Shown: positions 55,252 to 63,162 of the stretch, one piece after another
Numbering within the stretch: position 1 is the stretch's first letter
Layout of the letters: each line of letters opens with the position of its first letter
From: Thermodesulfovibrio aggregans
Lineage (GTDB): Bacteria; Nitrospirota; Thermodesulfovibrionia; Thermodesulfovibrionales; Thermodesulfovibrionaceae
DNA: 64,000 nucleotides
Direction of reading: 5' to 3'
Assembly: GCF_001514535.1 (NCBI RefSeq)
Contig: NZ_BCNO01000001.1
Location: forward strand, 1,197,012 to 1,261,011
Program-made: the position numbers and the translations under genes
The notes under the pieces: model-generated
The model's input: only the letters and a program-made list of their open reading frames with translations
Told to the model about the DNA's origin: nothing
Databases searched by the model: none

Positions 55252-56075
55252 GGAAATACTTAATACATGTAATTCTTTTTATTGCAACAGTTTTTACAAC
55301 TCTTTTCGCAGGAGCCCTTCAGCAGGGGATAAATCTATTTAAAGAACCAATTAGACTCTGGGAAGGATACCCATTTTCAATAAGTATCATGACAATTTTG
55401 CTTGGACATGAGATGGGACATTACTTTGCCTCAAAGGTACACAACACAAAGGCAACACTGCCTTATTTTATTCCAGCACCTTCAATAATAGGCACATTCG
55501 GAGCTTTTATAAAGATGAAATCACCGATTTTCACAAGAAAGGCACTCATAGACATTGGAGCAACAGGTCCACTGGTTGGTTTTGTTTTATCATTTATTGC
55601 CTGCATAATTGGACTTAAAATGTCAAAAATAATTCCTGTAACGACACAGGAAGATTTATTTATGCTTGGAGACTCAATTCTTTTTTCTTTGCTTGTGAAA
55701 TTCACACTGGGAAATATTCCCGAGGGACATGATGTTTTGCTTCATTCTGTTGCCTTTGCAGGATGGATAGGACTTTTTGTAACTTCCATGAATCTTTTGC
55801 CTGTAGGACAGCTTGATGGTGGTCACATTGCTTATGCTTTATTTGGAAGATGGCATTTTTATATTTCAAGAATTACTTTATTTGTAGTTGCAGCTTTTGG
55901 AGTTTTTTACTGGTATGGATGGCTTGTATGGGCATTGCTTCTTCTTTTTCTTGGTCTAGATCATCCTCCAATACTTTTGTGGGAAAACAGACTTTCATCA
56001 AGCAGACAAATAGTCGGTGCGGTATCGTTTTTAATCTTTATAATTACATTTGTTCCTGCACCTTTCAGGTTTTAA
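55248..56075 (+). CDS. Site-2-type membrane metalloprotease (M50 family)
   Basis: 275 residues from GTG 55248, about seven transmembrane segments. Zinc motif HEMGHYFASKV (HExxH) and the third ligand in NLLPVGQLDGGHIAYALFG (NxxPxxxLDGG). PSIIGTFGAFIKMKSPIFTRKALIDIGATGPLVGF is typical of the plant EGY-like/Synechocystis group. Such proteases cut membrane-bound regulators, though some of the group are of unclear activity. Situated between rimO and trmB with no gaps. Confidence 0.92.
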   Translation: MRKYLIHVILFIATVFTTLFAGALQQGINLFKEPIRLWEGYPFSISIMTILLGHEMGHYFASKVHNTKATLPYFIPAPSIIGTFGAFIKMKSPIFTRKALIDIGATGPLVGFVLSFIACIIGLKMSKIIPVTTQEDLFMLGDSILFSLLVKFTLGNIPEGHDVLLHSVAFAGWIGLFVTSMNLLPVGQLDGGHIAYALFGRWHFYISRITLFVVAAFGVFYWYGWLVWALLLLFLGLDHPPILLWENRLSSSRQIVGAVSFLIFIITFVPAPFRF

Positions 56076-56984
56076 ATGTGGCATTATTACATTGACTGGC
56101 GAAAAGTAAAAAAGCCTCTTGCCTTTGAAAACTTTACAGTTGAAATCGGCTTTGGTTCCGGTGATTTTTTAATTAAACTCGCAGAGGAAAACAGAGATGA
56201 AGTATTTTTCGGAATTGAGAAATCATGGATATCTATAAACAAACTTTTAAAAAAGTGCAGTCTTAAAAAAATTGATAATATTTACTGCACCAGACTTGAT
56301 GCTTATTGGGCATTTCAGCTTTTATTTAAAGATAGAAGTGTAAAAAAAATAATAATGAATTATCCTGATCCATGGTTTAAAAAATCTCATGCCGAAAGAA
56401 GGCTTACAAAGAGAGAAAATCTTTATGTTTATGCAAAAAAATTAATTCCCTCTGGTGAAGTTCAAATAAGAACTGACGATTACTCTTTTGTTGAGTTTAC
56501 ACTACAGGAAGTTTCCCTTTTGAGTTGTTTTTCCCTAAGTGTTTCAAATCCCACGATAAATGAACCTTTAACAAAGTATGAAAAAAAATGGCTTTCAGCG
56601 GGCAAAGATATATGGGACATATTTCTTAAAAAGGAAAAGGAGCCTTATAACCTGGAAGTTAATGAAATAAAGGAGGTAACTGAGTTGTATCCTGTAAAAG
56701 TTTTAGTAAACAAAGAAAAAGTAGAATTTTTATCACATAGGGAGTTTAAAATTGAAGACGGTCTGTATCTAAAATGTTTTTCTATATGGAGAAAGGAACA
56801 AGACTATGCTTTGGAAGTTTTGCTCAGTGAGAATGGTTTTTTACAAACTTTCATTGTAACTGTAAAGAAGAAAAATGATTATTTTATAATAGATATATCT
56901 CAATTTAGTGAAGTTTTGAAAACTGAAGGAATACAGAAAGCTCTAGTTTTTTTAGGAAAAATAATTGGAAAGGAGATAAAATGA
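56076..56984 (+). CDS. trmB: tRNA (guanine-N7)-methyltransferase with C-terminal extension
   Basis: 302 residues, about 90 longer than E. coli TrmB. The methyltransferase part shows VEIGFGSGDFLIKLA (SAM site), FFGIEKSWISINKLLKK, and the catalytic IIMNYPDPWFKKSHAERRLTK with RTDDYSFVEF. A basic, strand-rich extension (about 210-302) follows, as seen in other thermophilic TrmB proteins such as that of Aquifex. It methylates G46 in tRNA. It starts directly after the M50 protease stop. Confidence 0.92.
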   Translation: MWHYYIDWRKVKKPLAFENFTVEIGFGSGDFLIKLAEENRDEVFFGIEKSWISINKLLKKCSLKKIDNIYCTRLDAYWAFQLLFKDRSVKKIIMNYPDPWFKKSHAERRLTKRENLYVYAKKLIPSGEVQIRTDDYSFVEFTLQEVSLLSCFSLSVSNPTINEPLTKYEKKWLSAGKDIWDIFLKKEKEPYNLEVNEIKEVTELYPVKVLVNKEKVEFLSHREFKIEDGLYLKCFSIWRKEQDYALEVLLSENGFLQTFIVTVKKKNDYFIIDISQFSEVLKTEGIQKALVFLGKIIGKEIK

Positions 56985-57394
56985 AGAAAAGAGTTCTTAT
57001 ATGTGTTCAAAAAGATATTAAAAATGCAATTAACTGGGCATTAAAAGATCTTCCAGAAGTATCACCGCAATATTTTGATCATGTCTATCAAATGGAAAAA
57101 CTTTTTGAGTCAGATATAAATTTTTGCGGTATTATAATTGATTCTCAGATTGATGGTGAAAGTACAACTCCTTTTTTACAAAAAATAAGAGATAAATCAA
57201 AAATTAAAATCCTTTTGATAGTTTCAACTGATACTGGAAAACAGGAAATAATAAATCTGATTCAAGATAAAATGGTTGATAATGTTATTGTGAGACCATT
57301 CAGTGCCAATCAAATAGTTGATGCAGTCGCAAAGTTGTGTGGTATTCATATATCTAAGGAAAAACCTTGGTATATGTATACAAAACCTGAATAG
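56981..57394 (+). CDS. Degenerate receiver-like domain protein
   Basis: 137 residues with CheY-like alternation: KRVLICVQKD (strand 1), FCGIIIDSQIDGEST (strand 3 with an Asp), KILLIVSTDTG (strand 4) and NVIVRPFSANQIVDAV (strand 5-helix 5). The acidic pair after strand 1 is missing and the usual Lys before Pro is Arg (VRPF). It is therefore probably a non-phosphorylated pseudo-receiver that acts through protein contacts. It overlaps trmB by 4 nt. A stand-alone role cannot be guessed. Confidence 0.65.
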   Translation: MKKRVLICVQKDIKNAINWALKDLPEVSPQYFDHVYQMEKLFESDINFCGIIIDSQIDGESTTPFLQKIRDKSKIKILLIVSTDTGKQEIINLIQDKMVDNVIVRPFSANQIVDAVAKLCGIHISKEKPWYMYTKPE

Positions 57395-57400
57395 ATTTGA

Positions 57401-57406
57401 TATAAT
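57401..57406 (+). promoter_or_regulatory. Extended -10 box of the TPR gene (leaderless)
   Basis: TGA-TATAAT, 7 nt before ATG 57414, no Shine-Dalgarno. Confidence 0.6.
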
Positions 57407-57413
57407 TCACACT

Positions 57414-57917
57414 ATGGAAAAGCTGGGCTTTGAAGAAAGATTTGAAGAAGCAAATTTAATGCTCAGATATAAAGAGTTTGAGGAATCTTGCAAAATATAC
57501 AGTGAGCTGATACAAGAAAATCCAAATTTGCCGGAACTTCATAACAATTATGGACTTGCTCTCTTTTATCTAAACAAATTTGATGAGGCAATCGAGGAGT
57601 TTAAAAAAGCCATTGAACTTGATAGTACTTTTGCTCTTCCTTATGCCAACATTGGACTTGTTCACCTAAATAGACATGAGTATGAAAAGGCTGTAGAATT
57701 TTTTCTAAAAGCTCTTGAGTTTGATTCTGATAATCCTGAAACTCATTATAATCTTGCTGTATCTTACTATAGAATGGACAAAAAATATGATGCTTTAAAA
57801 CATTATGAAGCTTTCATAAAGTATGCAGGTGACAACTATACAAAACTGAAAGAGAGTGTTCAGAAAATTATTGCAGAAGTTAAAAAGACTGTTCAAATAA
57901 GTGAAAATGCTCAATAA
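57414..57917 (+). CDS. TPR-repeat protein
   Basis: 167 residues from ATG 57414. A longer frame from 57318 would read through the promoter and the previous gene's end and is rejected. About three to four TPR units: EANLMLRYKEFEESCKIYSELIQENPNLPELHNNYGLALFYLNKFDEAIEEFKKAIELD, then FALPYANIGLVHLNRHEYEKAVEFFLKALEFD, then ETHYNLAVSYYRMDKKYDALKHYEAFIKY. No signal peptide, so probably cytoplasmic scaffold. Partner unknown. Its 3' end overlaps the convergent mqnB by 38 nt. Confidence 0.85.
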   Translation: MEKLGFEERFEEANLMLRYKEFEESCKIYSELIQENPNLPELHNNYGLALFYLNKFDEAIEEFKKAIELDSTFALPYANIGLVHLNRHEYEKAVEFFLKALEFDSDNPETHYNLAVSYYRMDKKYDALKHYEAFIKYAGDNYTKLKESVQKIIAEVKKTVQISENAQ

Positions 57918-58569
57918 TAAAATTTTGAACTATCAAGGATGCTTTTGATACTTCCATGAAACTCAAAGTTTCTGCTCTATCAGTAACCATGTTACTGATA
58001 CTTCTTATTTCAATACAGGGAGTTTTGTAAATCTGTGCTACCTTTGCTACTGCTGCACCTTCCATATTTTCACAGATGGCATTGAATTTTTTCTCAAGAA
58101 ATTTGGCTCTTTTGAGATTTCCAGTGCAGCAGGATACTGTAAGAAATGCACCTTTTGGTAGATTATTTAAAAACTCTGGCATATAAAGAGAAAATTCTTC
58201 AGAATTTAAGAAAATAAATGAATCATCGGTATTCTCACATTTTATCAGTAATCCTTCGTCAGCAAATATTTCTTTTTCTGCAACTGCTATACTGCCAATC
58301 TCAAGTCCAGATGAAGGATAGGCACCTGCTATTCCTGAGATAATAACTCCTTTTATAGGGAATTTTTCAAAACAAATTACAGAGGATATACTTGCCGAGG
58401 CTTTTCCAATTCCTGAGATACATATAATTAAATCAGAGTTTTTTATTTTACCTTTTATAAAAGGTATACTTCTTACAGAAAAAAAGTTTTTATCATCTAA
58501 TTTTTCAACAATCAGTTCGCATTCTCTCTGAGTGGCAAAGAATAGTGCTATCAATTTATGCTGCTTCAA
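57880..58569 (-). CDS. mqnB: Futalosine hydrolase
   Basis: Up to 229 residues of the nucleoside phosphorylase/hydrolase fold. Signatures: ISGIGKASASIS, GVIISGIAGAYPSSGLEIGSIAVAEKEIFADEG and ENMEGAAVAKVAQ (catalytic Glu), followed by EIRSISNMVTDRAE. The GAYPSSGLEIGD-like and ADEG strings fit MqnB better than MTA/SAH nucleosidase. It releases dehypoxanthine futalosine in the alternative menaquinone pathway. The start is uncertain: TTG 58569 lies inside the upstream gene, while TTG 58554 lies just after that gene's stop. No clear ribosome site helps. Confidence 0.85.
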   Translation of the reverse strand: MKQHKLIALFFATQRECELIVEKLDDKNFFSVRSIPFIKGKIKNSDLIICISGIGKASASISSVICFEKFPIKGVIISGIAGAYPSSGLEIGSIAVAEKEIFADEGLLIKCENTDDSFIFLNSEEFSLYMPEFLNNLPKGAFLTVSCCTGNLKRAKFLEKKFNAICENMEGAAVAKVAQIYKTPCIEIRSISNMVTDRAETLSFMEVSKASLIVQNFIIEHFHLFEQSF

Positions 58570-59383
58570 GAGCTTTCAGTCTTTCTTCAAAATCTTTCAT
58601 TCTCTGCGATAGAGCCTTTCTTTCTTCAAGTACATCCTTTAGAACTCCAGCAAGATGGTCGTTCTGTTTGAGTAAGAAATCAAAGTCATACATCTTTAGT
58701 TTGACCTTTATATCCTCCAAATCACTGTGAACTTCTAACATGGAAAGTCTTAGTGCTTCTCTTAATTTCTCAAGAGAAGAGGAAAATCTCTGTTCCATGC
58801 TCATAATTTCAGCCTTTGTAGCCATATCTTTCTTAATTTCAGTAACTTCCTGCTCGAGTTTTGTAAATTTTTGTTTCATTATTCCTACATCTTGTTTAAG
58901 TATCTCGACATCTTGTTTAAGTATTCCTACATCTTGTTTCAGTATCTCTACATCTTCAGCTAATCCCTTAATTTCTTCTTTGACGACAGCTCTTACTTCG
59001 TGCTGAATAACAATTTTCAATTCTTCCCTAACAATGGTTCTTACTTGAGCTTGAATAACCGTCCTCAATTCCTCTTTAACGATAGTTCTTACTTCATCCT
59101 GAATAACCGTCTTCAATTCCTCTCTAACAATAGCTCTTACTTGATCCTGAATAACAGTCCTCAATTCCTCTTTAACAATAGCTCTTACTTCGTTCTGAAT
59201 AACCGTCCTCAATTCCTCTTTAACAATAGCTCTTACTTCGTTCTGAATAACCGTCTTCAATTCCTCTTTAACAATAGTTCTTACTTCGTCCTTAATAACA
59301 GCTTTTACTTCTTCTCTAACAGTATTTTTAACTTCCTCTCTTACAACTGTTCTCATTATTTCGGCTAATTTTTTTTCATCCAT
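58556..59383 (-). CDS. Repeat-built coiled-coil protein of unknown function
   Basis: 275 residues, almost all charged helix. Residues 24-135 are seven tandem 16-residue copies of the type EELRTVIQNEVRAIVK. Each is two related octads (EEL-K/R-x-V-I-x and x-E-V-R-x-I-V-x). Residues about 143-171 switch to clean heptads (VEILKQD, VGILKQD, VEILKQD, VGIMKQK), and the rest is a less regular coiled coil with another long helix at the C-terminus. No signal peptide or membrane segment. AGGAGG stands 6 nt before the ATG. It resembles other prokaryotic rod-like repeat proteins only in style; no function is assigned. Upstream of mqnB on the same strand. Confidence 0.75.
   Translation of the reverse strand: MDEKKLAEIMRTVVREEVKNTVREEVKAVIKDEVRTIVKEELKTVIQNEVRAIVKEELRTVIQNEVRAIVKEELRTVIQDQVRAIVREELKTVIQDEVRTIVKEELRTVIQAQVRTIVREELKIVIQHEVRAVVKEEIKGLAEDVEILKQDVGILKQDVEILKQDVGIMKQKFTKLEQEVTEIKKDMATKAEIMSMEQRFSSSLEKLREALRLSMLEVHSDLEDIKVKLKMYDFDFLLKQNDHLAGVLKDVLEERKALSQRMKDFEERLKALEAA
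58979..59314 (-). repeat. Seven-copy 48-bp in-frame tandem repeat
   Basis: Seven consecutive 48-bp units inside the coiled-coil gene. Copies differ by a few bases each, for example at the codons after the VIQ triplet (NE, DQ, DE, AQ, HE). The reverse complement shows the same period. Copies are similar enough to expect unit gain and loss. Confidence 0.9.
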
Positions 59384-59410
59384 TTGAGTCCTCCTGGATA
59401 AAACATTACG

Positions 59411-60715
59411 TTATAGTATCAGATTAAAGTTATTAACATCAAGTTTTAATCTCCTTAGTTCATCCTTTGAATATCCAGCATAAATCTCTGAAAAAATTGA
59501 ATTATTTGTCAAGATAGGATCTAAATCTTCAGAGATTACACCAAGTTTTACAAGCTCATGCCAGTAATAGGTTCCTTTAATTGGTGAAAACTCAGTTAAA
59601 TGAATCCGAACTTTCAATTTTTTAAGAAAATCAACCCCAGCTCTTACTTCATCAAGGCTCTGTCCGGGAAGTCCATACATTATGTAAACTCCTATTTCCT
59701 GAGAGGAAAATCCCGCTTCTTTAAGATAAAAAACTGCTCTTTCAACTTCTTCAGAGGTAACCTTTCCACCTGTTTCTATCTGCCTTTTTATGTTTACTGT
59801 TTCAAGGCTTAGTCTAATAGTTTTAAAGCCTGACTGTCTCATCAAATAGGCAAGGTCACTGTCAACATAGCGAGCATGAAGTCCATTTGGAGTATGAAAT
59901 CTCAGTTGTAAGTTTTTGTTGATTATTTTTTTAAGAAGAGGTTTTATATGGTAATCAGCTCTGTATAGTAAAGCATCATCATAGAAAGCAAAATCTCTCA
60001 CTCCAAGTCTATACAACTCTTCAATCTCATAAACTATCTCATCTATCTGTCTCTGTTCAAAGGAGTTATATAATAATGAAGAAGCGCAGTATGGACATCT
60101 AAAAGGACATCCTGTTGAAGTTAAAATTGGTGCATAGGGCATTTCTTTGTAAAAGTTTAACTGCCACCAGTATTTTGGCTTATTATTTACTTTTTTAAGC
60201 TTAAGACCAAAATTTTCAACTACTTCAATCAACCTTTTATCTACGTGGCCCTCATAGACAAAATCAGCCTCTATATTCTTCTGTGCATGTTCTTTATATA
60301 GAGTTGCATAAATCCCTCCAAGAATAATCGGAATATGATTAAATTTTTCTTTGAGAATTTCTATAACCTCTTTTACTCCATACCACCAGTAAGCCATAAT
60401 GGATGTTACAAAAATAATGTGAACAGAACCAGCAATGTTTAATTTTTCAATAAATTCTTCCTTACTGCATCCATATCGTTTATATTTTTTAGGTATCTCT
60501 TTTAAAATTTCAGGTTTTTCAATAACTTCTGATTTATACTTTCCTGTTCCGTATTTTTTTATTTTGAAAGAGTTGCAACAGTCTATAAAAAGTAGCTCAA
60601 CATTAAATTGACTTAAAAATTCAGCAATTTTCAGTAAACCTAAAGGTCTTGCCCAGAAGTTATAGGCAGCAAAATCATATATCCAGGGATTTACGAGAAG
60701 ACATCTAACAGTCAT
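59411..60715 (-). CDS. B12-binding-domain radical SAM protein
   Basis: 434 residues. An N-terminal part CLLVNPWIYDFAAYNFWARPLGLLKIAEFL and IIFVTSIMAYWW with ILGGIYATLYKEHA resembles the cobalamin-binding Rossmann domain of this family, but the usual DxHxxG signature is not evident. Radical SAM motif CPFRCPYCAS at about 203-212, then FAFYDDALL, TIRLSLETVNIKRQIETGGKV and YIMYGLPGQSLDEVRAGVDFL typical of the Elp3/MiaB-like core. Substrate unknown. The ATG overlaps the trmI stop, so the two genes are coupled. Confidence 0.85.
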   Translation of the reverse strand: MTVRCLLVNPWIYDFAAYNFWARPLGLLKIAEFLSQFNVELLFIDCCNSFKIKKYGTGKYKSEVIEKPEILKEIPKKYKRYGCSKEEFIEKLNIAGSVHIIFVTSIMAYWWYGVKEVIEILKEKFNHIPIILGGIYATLYKEHAQKNIEADFVYEGHVDKRLIEVVENFGLKLKKVNNKPKYWWQLNFYKEMPYAPILTSTGCPFRCPYCASSLLYNSFEQRQIDEIVYEIEELYRLGVRDFAFYDDALLYRADYHIKPLLKKIINKNLQLRFHTPNGLHARYVDSDLAYLMRQSGFKTIRLSLETVNIKRQIETGGKVTSEEVERAVFYLKEAGFSSQEIGVYIMYGLPGQSLDEVRAGVDFLKKLKVRIHLTEFSPIKGTYYWHELVKLGVISEDLDPILTNNSIFSEIYAGYSKDELRRLKLDVNNFNLIL

Positions 60716-61497
60716 GAAAGTTTTCTAAAAACAACAATAAATCCTGTGTGAGCTACCATTCTTAAAGCAGGTCTCAGGCTTAAGCCTTCTTTTTCCCAGT
60801 TTCTTTCAAAAAGCTCAAATATCCCGACCTTGTAAAGTTTTTGAGAAAAGTTTTTTTCAAATTCTTCCATTAGACTGTAGATTTGCAAAACTGTTGTTAG
60901 ATAACATCCCAGAATTCCTCCAGGTTTTAAAGCCTCTACAACTTTATCAAGAAAAAGCCAGGGTTCTGTAAGATCAATAATTGCTCTATCAAAGTCTGAA
61001 TCTTCAATGCCTTCAGCAATGTCTTTATTTAAGAGAACTAACTGTCCTGCCGATTCATTGGCAATAAATTTTTCAATATTTGCCTTTGCAGTTTGATAAA
61101 AATCTAATCTTTTCTCATATGATACAATCTTACCTTTTTCTCCAACAGCTCTTAAGAGATATAAGGTTAAAGCTCCCGAGCCTGTTCCAACTTCAAATAC
61201 TTTTGCTCCAGGGAAAATATCAAGGAGTGTAATAATTCTTGAAATATCTTTTGGATAGATTATTTGAGCTCCTCTTTTCATTTTGAGAACATAGTCTTCC
61301 AAAGTAGGGGGAAAAACAGTCAGAGTTTCTCCATGAGATGATTTAATTTTAATTCCGTAGGTTTTACCGATTATTTCATTATAAAAAATGTTCCCTTTAT
61401 GAAATGAAAAATGAGTATCTTTTTTCAAAGTTACCAGATATTTTCTTCCCTTTGAATCTATCAAAAGAGCTAAATCGCCTTCTTTGAATGTTGACAA
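60712..61497 (-). CDS. trmI: tRNA (adenine-58 N1)-methyltransferase
   Basis: 261 residues from TTG 61497, chosen because GGAGG (61502-61506) stands 4 nt before it; a longer frame from TTG 61509 would place the ribosome site inside the gene. The TrmI pattern is clear: GKTYGIKIKSSHGETLTVFPPTLEDYVLKMKRGAQIIYPKDISRIITLLDIFPGAKVFEVGTGSGALTLYLLRAVGEKGKIVSYEKR, then VRAI-like FDRAIIDLTEPW. It modifies A58 of tRNA, an important thermostability modification in thermophiles. Confidence 0.93.
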   Translation of the reverse strand: MSTFKEGDLALLIDSKGRKYLVTLKKDTHFSFHKGNIFYNEIIGKTYGIKIKSSHGETLTVFPPTLEDYVLKMKRGAQIIYPKDISRIITLLDIFPGAKVFEVGTGSGALTLYLLRAVGEKGKIVSYEKRLDFYQTAKANIEKFIANESAGQLVLLNKDIAEGIEDSDFDRAIIDLTEPWLFLDKVVEALKPGGILGCYLTTVLQIYSLMEEFEKNFSQKLYKVGIFELFERNWEKEGLSLRPALRMVAHTGFIVVFRKLS

Positions 61498-61515
61498 GAC
61501 TACCTCCAATAAAAA

Positions 61516-61587
61516 AGCGGGCGACGGGATTCGAACCCGCGACCTTCAGCTTGGGAAGCTGACACTCTCCCGCTGAGTTACGCCCGC
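61516..61587 (-). tRNA. tRNA-Gly (CCC anticodon)
   Basis: Read on the minus strand: acceptor GCGGGCG/CGCCCGC, D-arm ACTCAGCGGGAGAGT, anticodon stem TCAGC/GCTGA with loop TTCCCAA (anticodon CCC), T-arm GGGTTCGAATCCC. Discriminator T. CCA not encoded. Confidence 0.93.
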
Positions 61588-61650
61588 AAGTTAATATAGT
61601 TTTTTATATCATCAGAGATTAAAATATGTCAACTTTGAAAAAAATTTTGG

Positions 61651-61656
61651 TAAAAT
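61651..61656 (+). promoter_or_regulatory. Extended -10 box of the YkuK-like gene (leaderless)
   Basis: TGG-TAAAAT, 7 nt before ATG 61664, no Shine-Dalgarno. Confidence 0.5.
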
Positions 61657-61663
61657 AAAAACA

Positions 61664-62158
61664 ATGGAAGTTGAATCGATAAAAAAATCAGTTTTTATAA
61701 GTCCCACATTCGGCGCTCTCACTTTTCAAGAGGTTTTTGAAAAAATAATAGATTTTGTTAGAGAACAACCTGACAGGCAATACAATTTAATAGTAGGGAG
61801 TGACTCTTTCCCAGGAGAGCAAACTGTTTTTGTAACTGCAATTATAATTCATAGAAAAGGTGCCGGTGGAAGATATTTTTACAGAAGAATCAAGTACGAA
61901 AAAATGGATAACTTAAAATTGAGAATTTTTACCGAAGCTTCTCTCAGCCTTGAAGTAGCAGAGACTTTAAGAAAAAAACTTTCAGAAAATGGAGTTTCCC
62001 GTTTACCTGTTGAAATTCATCTTGATGTAGGTAAAAACGGAGCAACAAGAGGCATTGTGAAAGAAGTAATTAAAATGATAGTTGGTTCAGGATATATTGC
62101 CGTAACAAAACCCGAGTCTTTCGGTGCTACAAAAGTGGCAGATAGGCATACAAACTAA
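61664..62158 (+). CDS. YkuK/DUF458-family RNase H-like protein
   Basis: 164 residues. FISPTFGALTFQEVFEKIIDFVREQPDRQYNLIVGSDSFPGEQTVFVTAIIIHRKGAGGRYFYRR and EIHLDVGKNGATRGIVKEVIKMIVGSGYIAVTKPESFGATKVADRHT match the DUF458 family. The acidic residues in VGSDS and EIHLDVG suggest an RNase H-like fold. Function unknown. Its stop codon abuts the 3' end of the antisense tRNA-Thr with no gap. Confidence 0.85.
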   Translation: MEVESIKKSVFISPTFGALTFQEVFEKIIDFVREQPDRQYNLIVGSDSFPGEQTVFVTAIIIHRKGAGGRYFYRRIKYEKMDNLKLRIFTEASLSLEVAETLRKKLSENGVSRLPVEIHLDVGKNGATRGIVKEVIKMIVGSGYIAVTKPESFGATKVADRHTN

Positions 62159-62230
62159 AGCCGGGAATGGGATTTGAACCCACGACCGGTCGATTACGAA
62201 TCGACTGCTCTACCGCTGAGCTATCCCGGC
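62159..62230 (-). tRNA. tRNA-Thr (CGT anticodon)
   Basis: Minus strand: acceptor GCCGGGA/TCCCGGC, D-arm GCTCAGCGGTAGAGC, anticodon stem GTCGA/TCGAC with loop TTCGTAA (anticodon CGT), T-arm GGGTTCAAATCCC, discriminator T. CCA not encoded. Confidence 0.93.
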
Positions 62231-62236
62231 ATTATT

Positions 62237-62764
62237 CTATATTTTATCAAACTCTTCTTTAAAGTAGCGATAGGTCTCTTCATCAAAAAGACAGAACTCA
62301 ATTACTTCAACAGTTGTCTCAGTACTTTTCAGATATTCTACAGCAGTTTTAATTAAAACTTTTGCTACCATATTTTTCGGACATCCGTATATACCTGAGC
62401 TTATTGCAGGAAATGATATGCTTTTTAGTTTATAATCATTAGCTAATTTAAGACTACTTAATACAGCATTTTTAAGCTTTTTTTCCTCATCTCCTTCGCC
62501 CCATTTTGGTCCAACAGCATGAATAACATATTTAGCCTTTAAAGAACCAGCAGAAGTGATTGCTGCAGAACCTGTTGGAACAAAACCTATTCTGTCGCTT
62601 TCCTCCTGTATTATCTTTCCACCTTTTCTAACAATGGCTCCTGCAACTCCACCGCCGTGTTTCAGATAGTTATTGGCTGCATTCACAATTGCATCTGTAT
62701 CTTTTTCTGTAATATCTCCGACCATTATTCGTAAGGTTCTTCCATTTATCTTTTTTTCCTCCAT
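62237..62764 (-). CDS. Macrodomain protein (ADP-ribose/O-acetyl-ADP-ribose type)
   Basis: 175 residues from ATG 62764, with AGGAGG 5 nt before it; a longer frame beginning 29 codons earlier has no ribosome site. Macrodomain signatures: [35 protein letters not shown] (ADP-ribose pocket), [24 protein letters not shown] and [21 protein letters not shown]. It probably removes or binds ADP-ribose groups. It may share a transcript with the downstream tRNA-Thr. Divergent from the moaE-like gene. Confidence 0.92.
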   Translation of the reverse strand: MEEKKINGRTLRIMVGDITEKDTDAIVNAANNYLKHGGGVAGAIVRKGGKIIQEESDRIGFVPTGSAAITSAGSLKAKYVIHAVGPKWGEGDEEKKLKNAVLSSLKLANDYKLKSISFPAISSGIYGCPKNMVAKVLIKTAVEYLKSTETTVEVIEFCLFDEETYRYFKEEFDKI

Positions 62765-62796
62765 TTTTACCTCCTGCTTTAGAGACTTATTTTTGT

Positions 62797-62802
62797 TATA
62801 AT
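62797..62802 (+). promoter_or_regulatory. Extended -10 box of the MoaE-like gene (near-leaderless)
   Basis: TGT-TATAAT, 9 nt before ATG 62812, in the 47-nt gap to the divergent macrodomain gene. No Shine-Dalgarno. Confidence 0.55.
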
Positions 62803-62811
62803 ATATTTTAA

Positions 62812-63162
62812 ATGATTGATAGCTGGATAAGTGAAATAAAAAGCCATCCACAAAGTAGTTCCATCGGTATGATTCTTGTCCATAATGGAATTGTCAGGGC
62901 AACCTCTAAGGAAGGAAAACCTGTAAAAGGTATGCGACTTTCCTATAATGCACAAAAATTAAATGAGATTATTAAAGAAATAAAAAATAGAGAGGGAGTA
63001 TTTGAGGTGAGAGTCTGGATAAATGAGGGAGAGTTAAAAATTGGGGATGACATAATGAAAGTCCTTGTTGCGGGAAGGTTTCGCACAGATGTTATTCCTG
63101 CTTTACAGGAACTTGTAAGTAGAATAAAAAATGAAGTTGTCCATGAAGAAGAGATTATCTAA
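62812..63162 (+). CDS. MoaE-like molybdopterin synthase catalytic-subunit homologue
   Basis: 116 residues. [97 protein letters not shown] matches the short MoaE-like proteins of anaerobic sulfate and sulfur reducers. The active-site Lys environment of full MoaE (about 150 residues) is only partly present, so it may be a variant, not the synthase itself. It overlaps the M48 protease start by 20 nt. Confidence 0.75.
   Translation: MIDSWISEIKSHPQSSSIGMILVHNGIVRATSKEGKPVKGMRLSYNAQKLNEIIKEIKNREGVFEVRVWINEGELKIGDDIMKVLVAGRFRTDVIPALQELVSRIKNEVVHEEEII

Noticed and set aside
59000-59368. An open + strand frame of 122 codons inside the coiled-coil gene
   Set aside because: It is the mirror of the 48-bp repeat; its Phe/Asn/Leu-rich repeats follow directly from the minus-strand codons, and it has no ribosome site.
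61664-62230. tRNA-Thr and the adjoining YkuK gene as an integration (att) site
   Set aside because: No integrase, no repeated tRNA 3' end and no change of base composition nearby; the tRNA simply abuts the gene.
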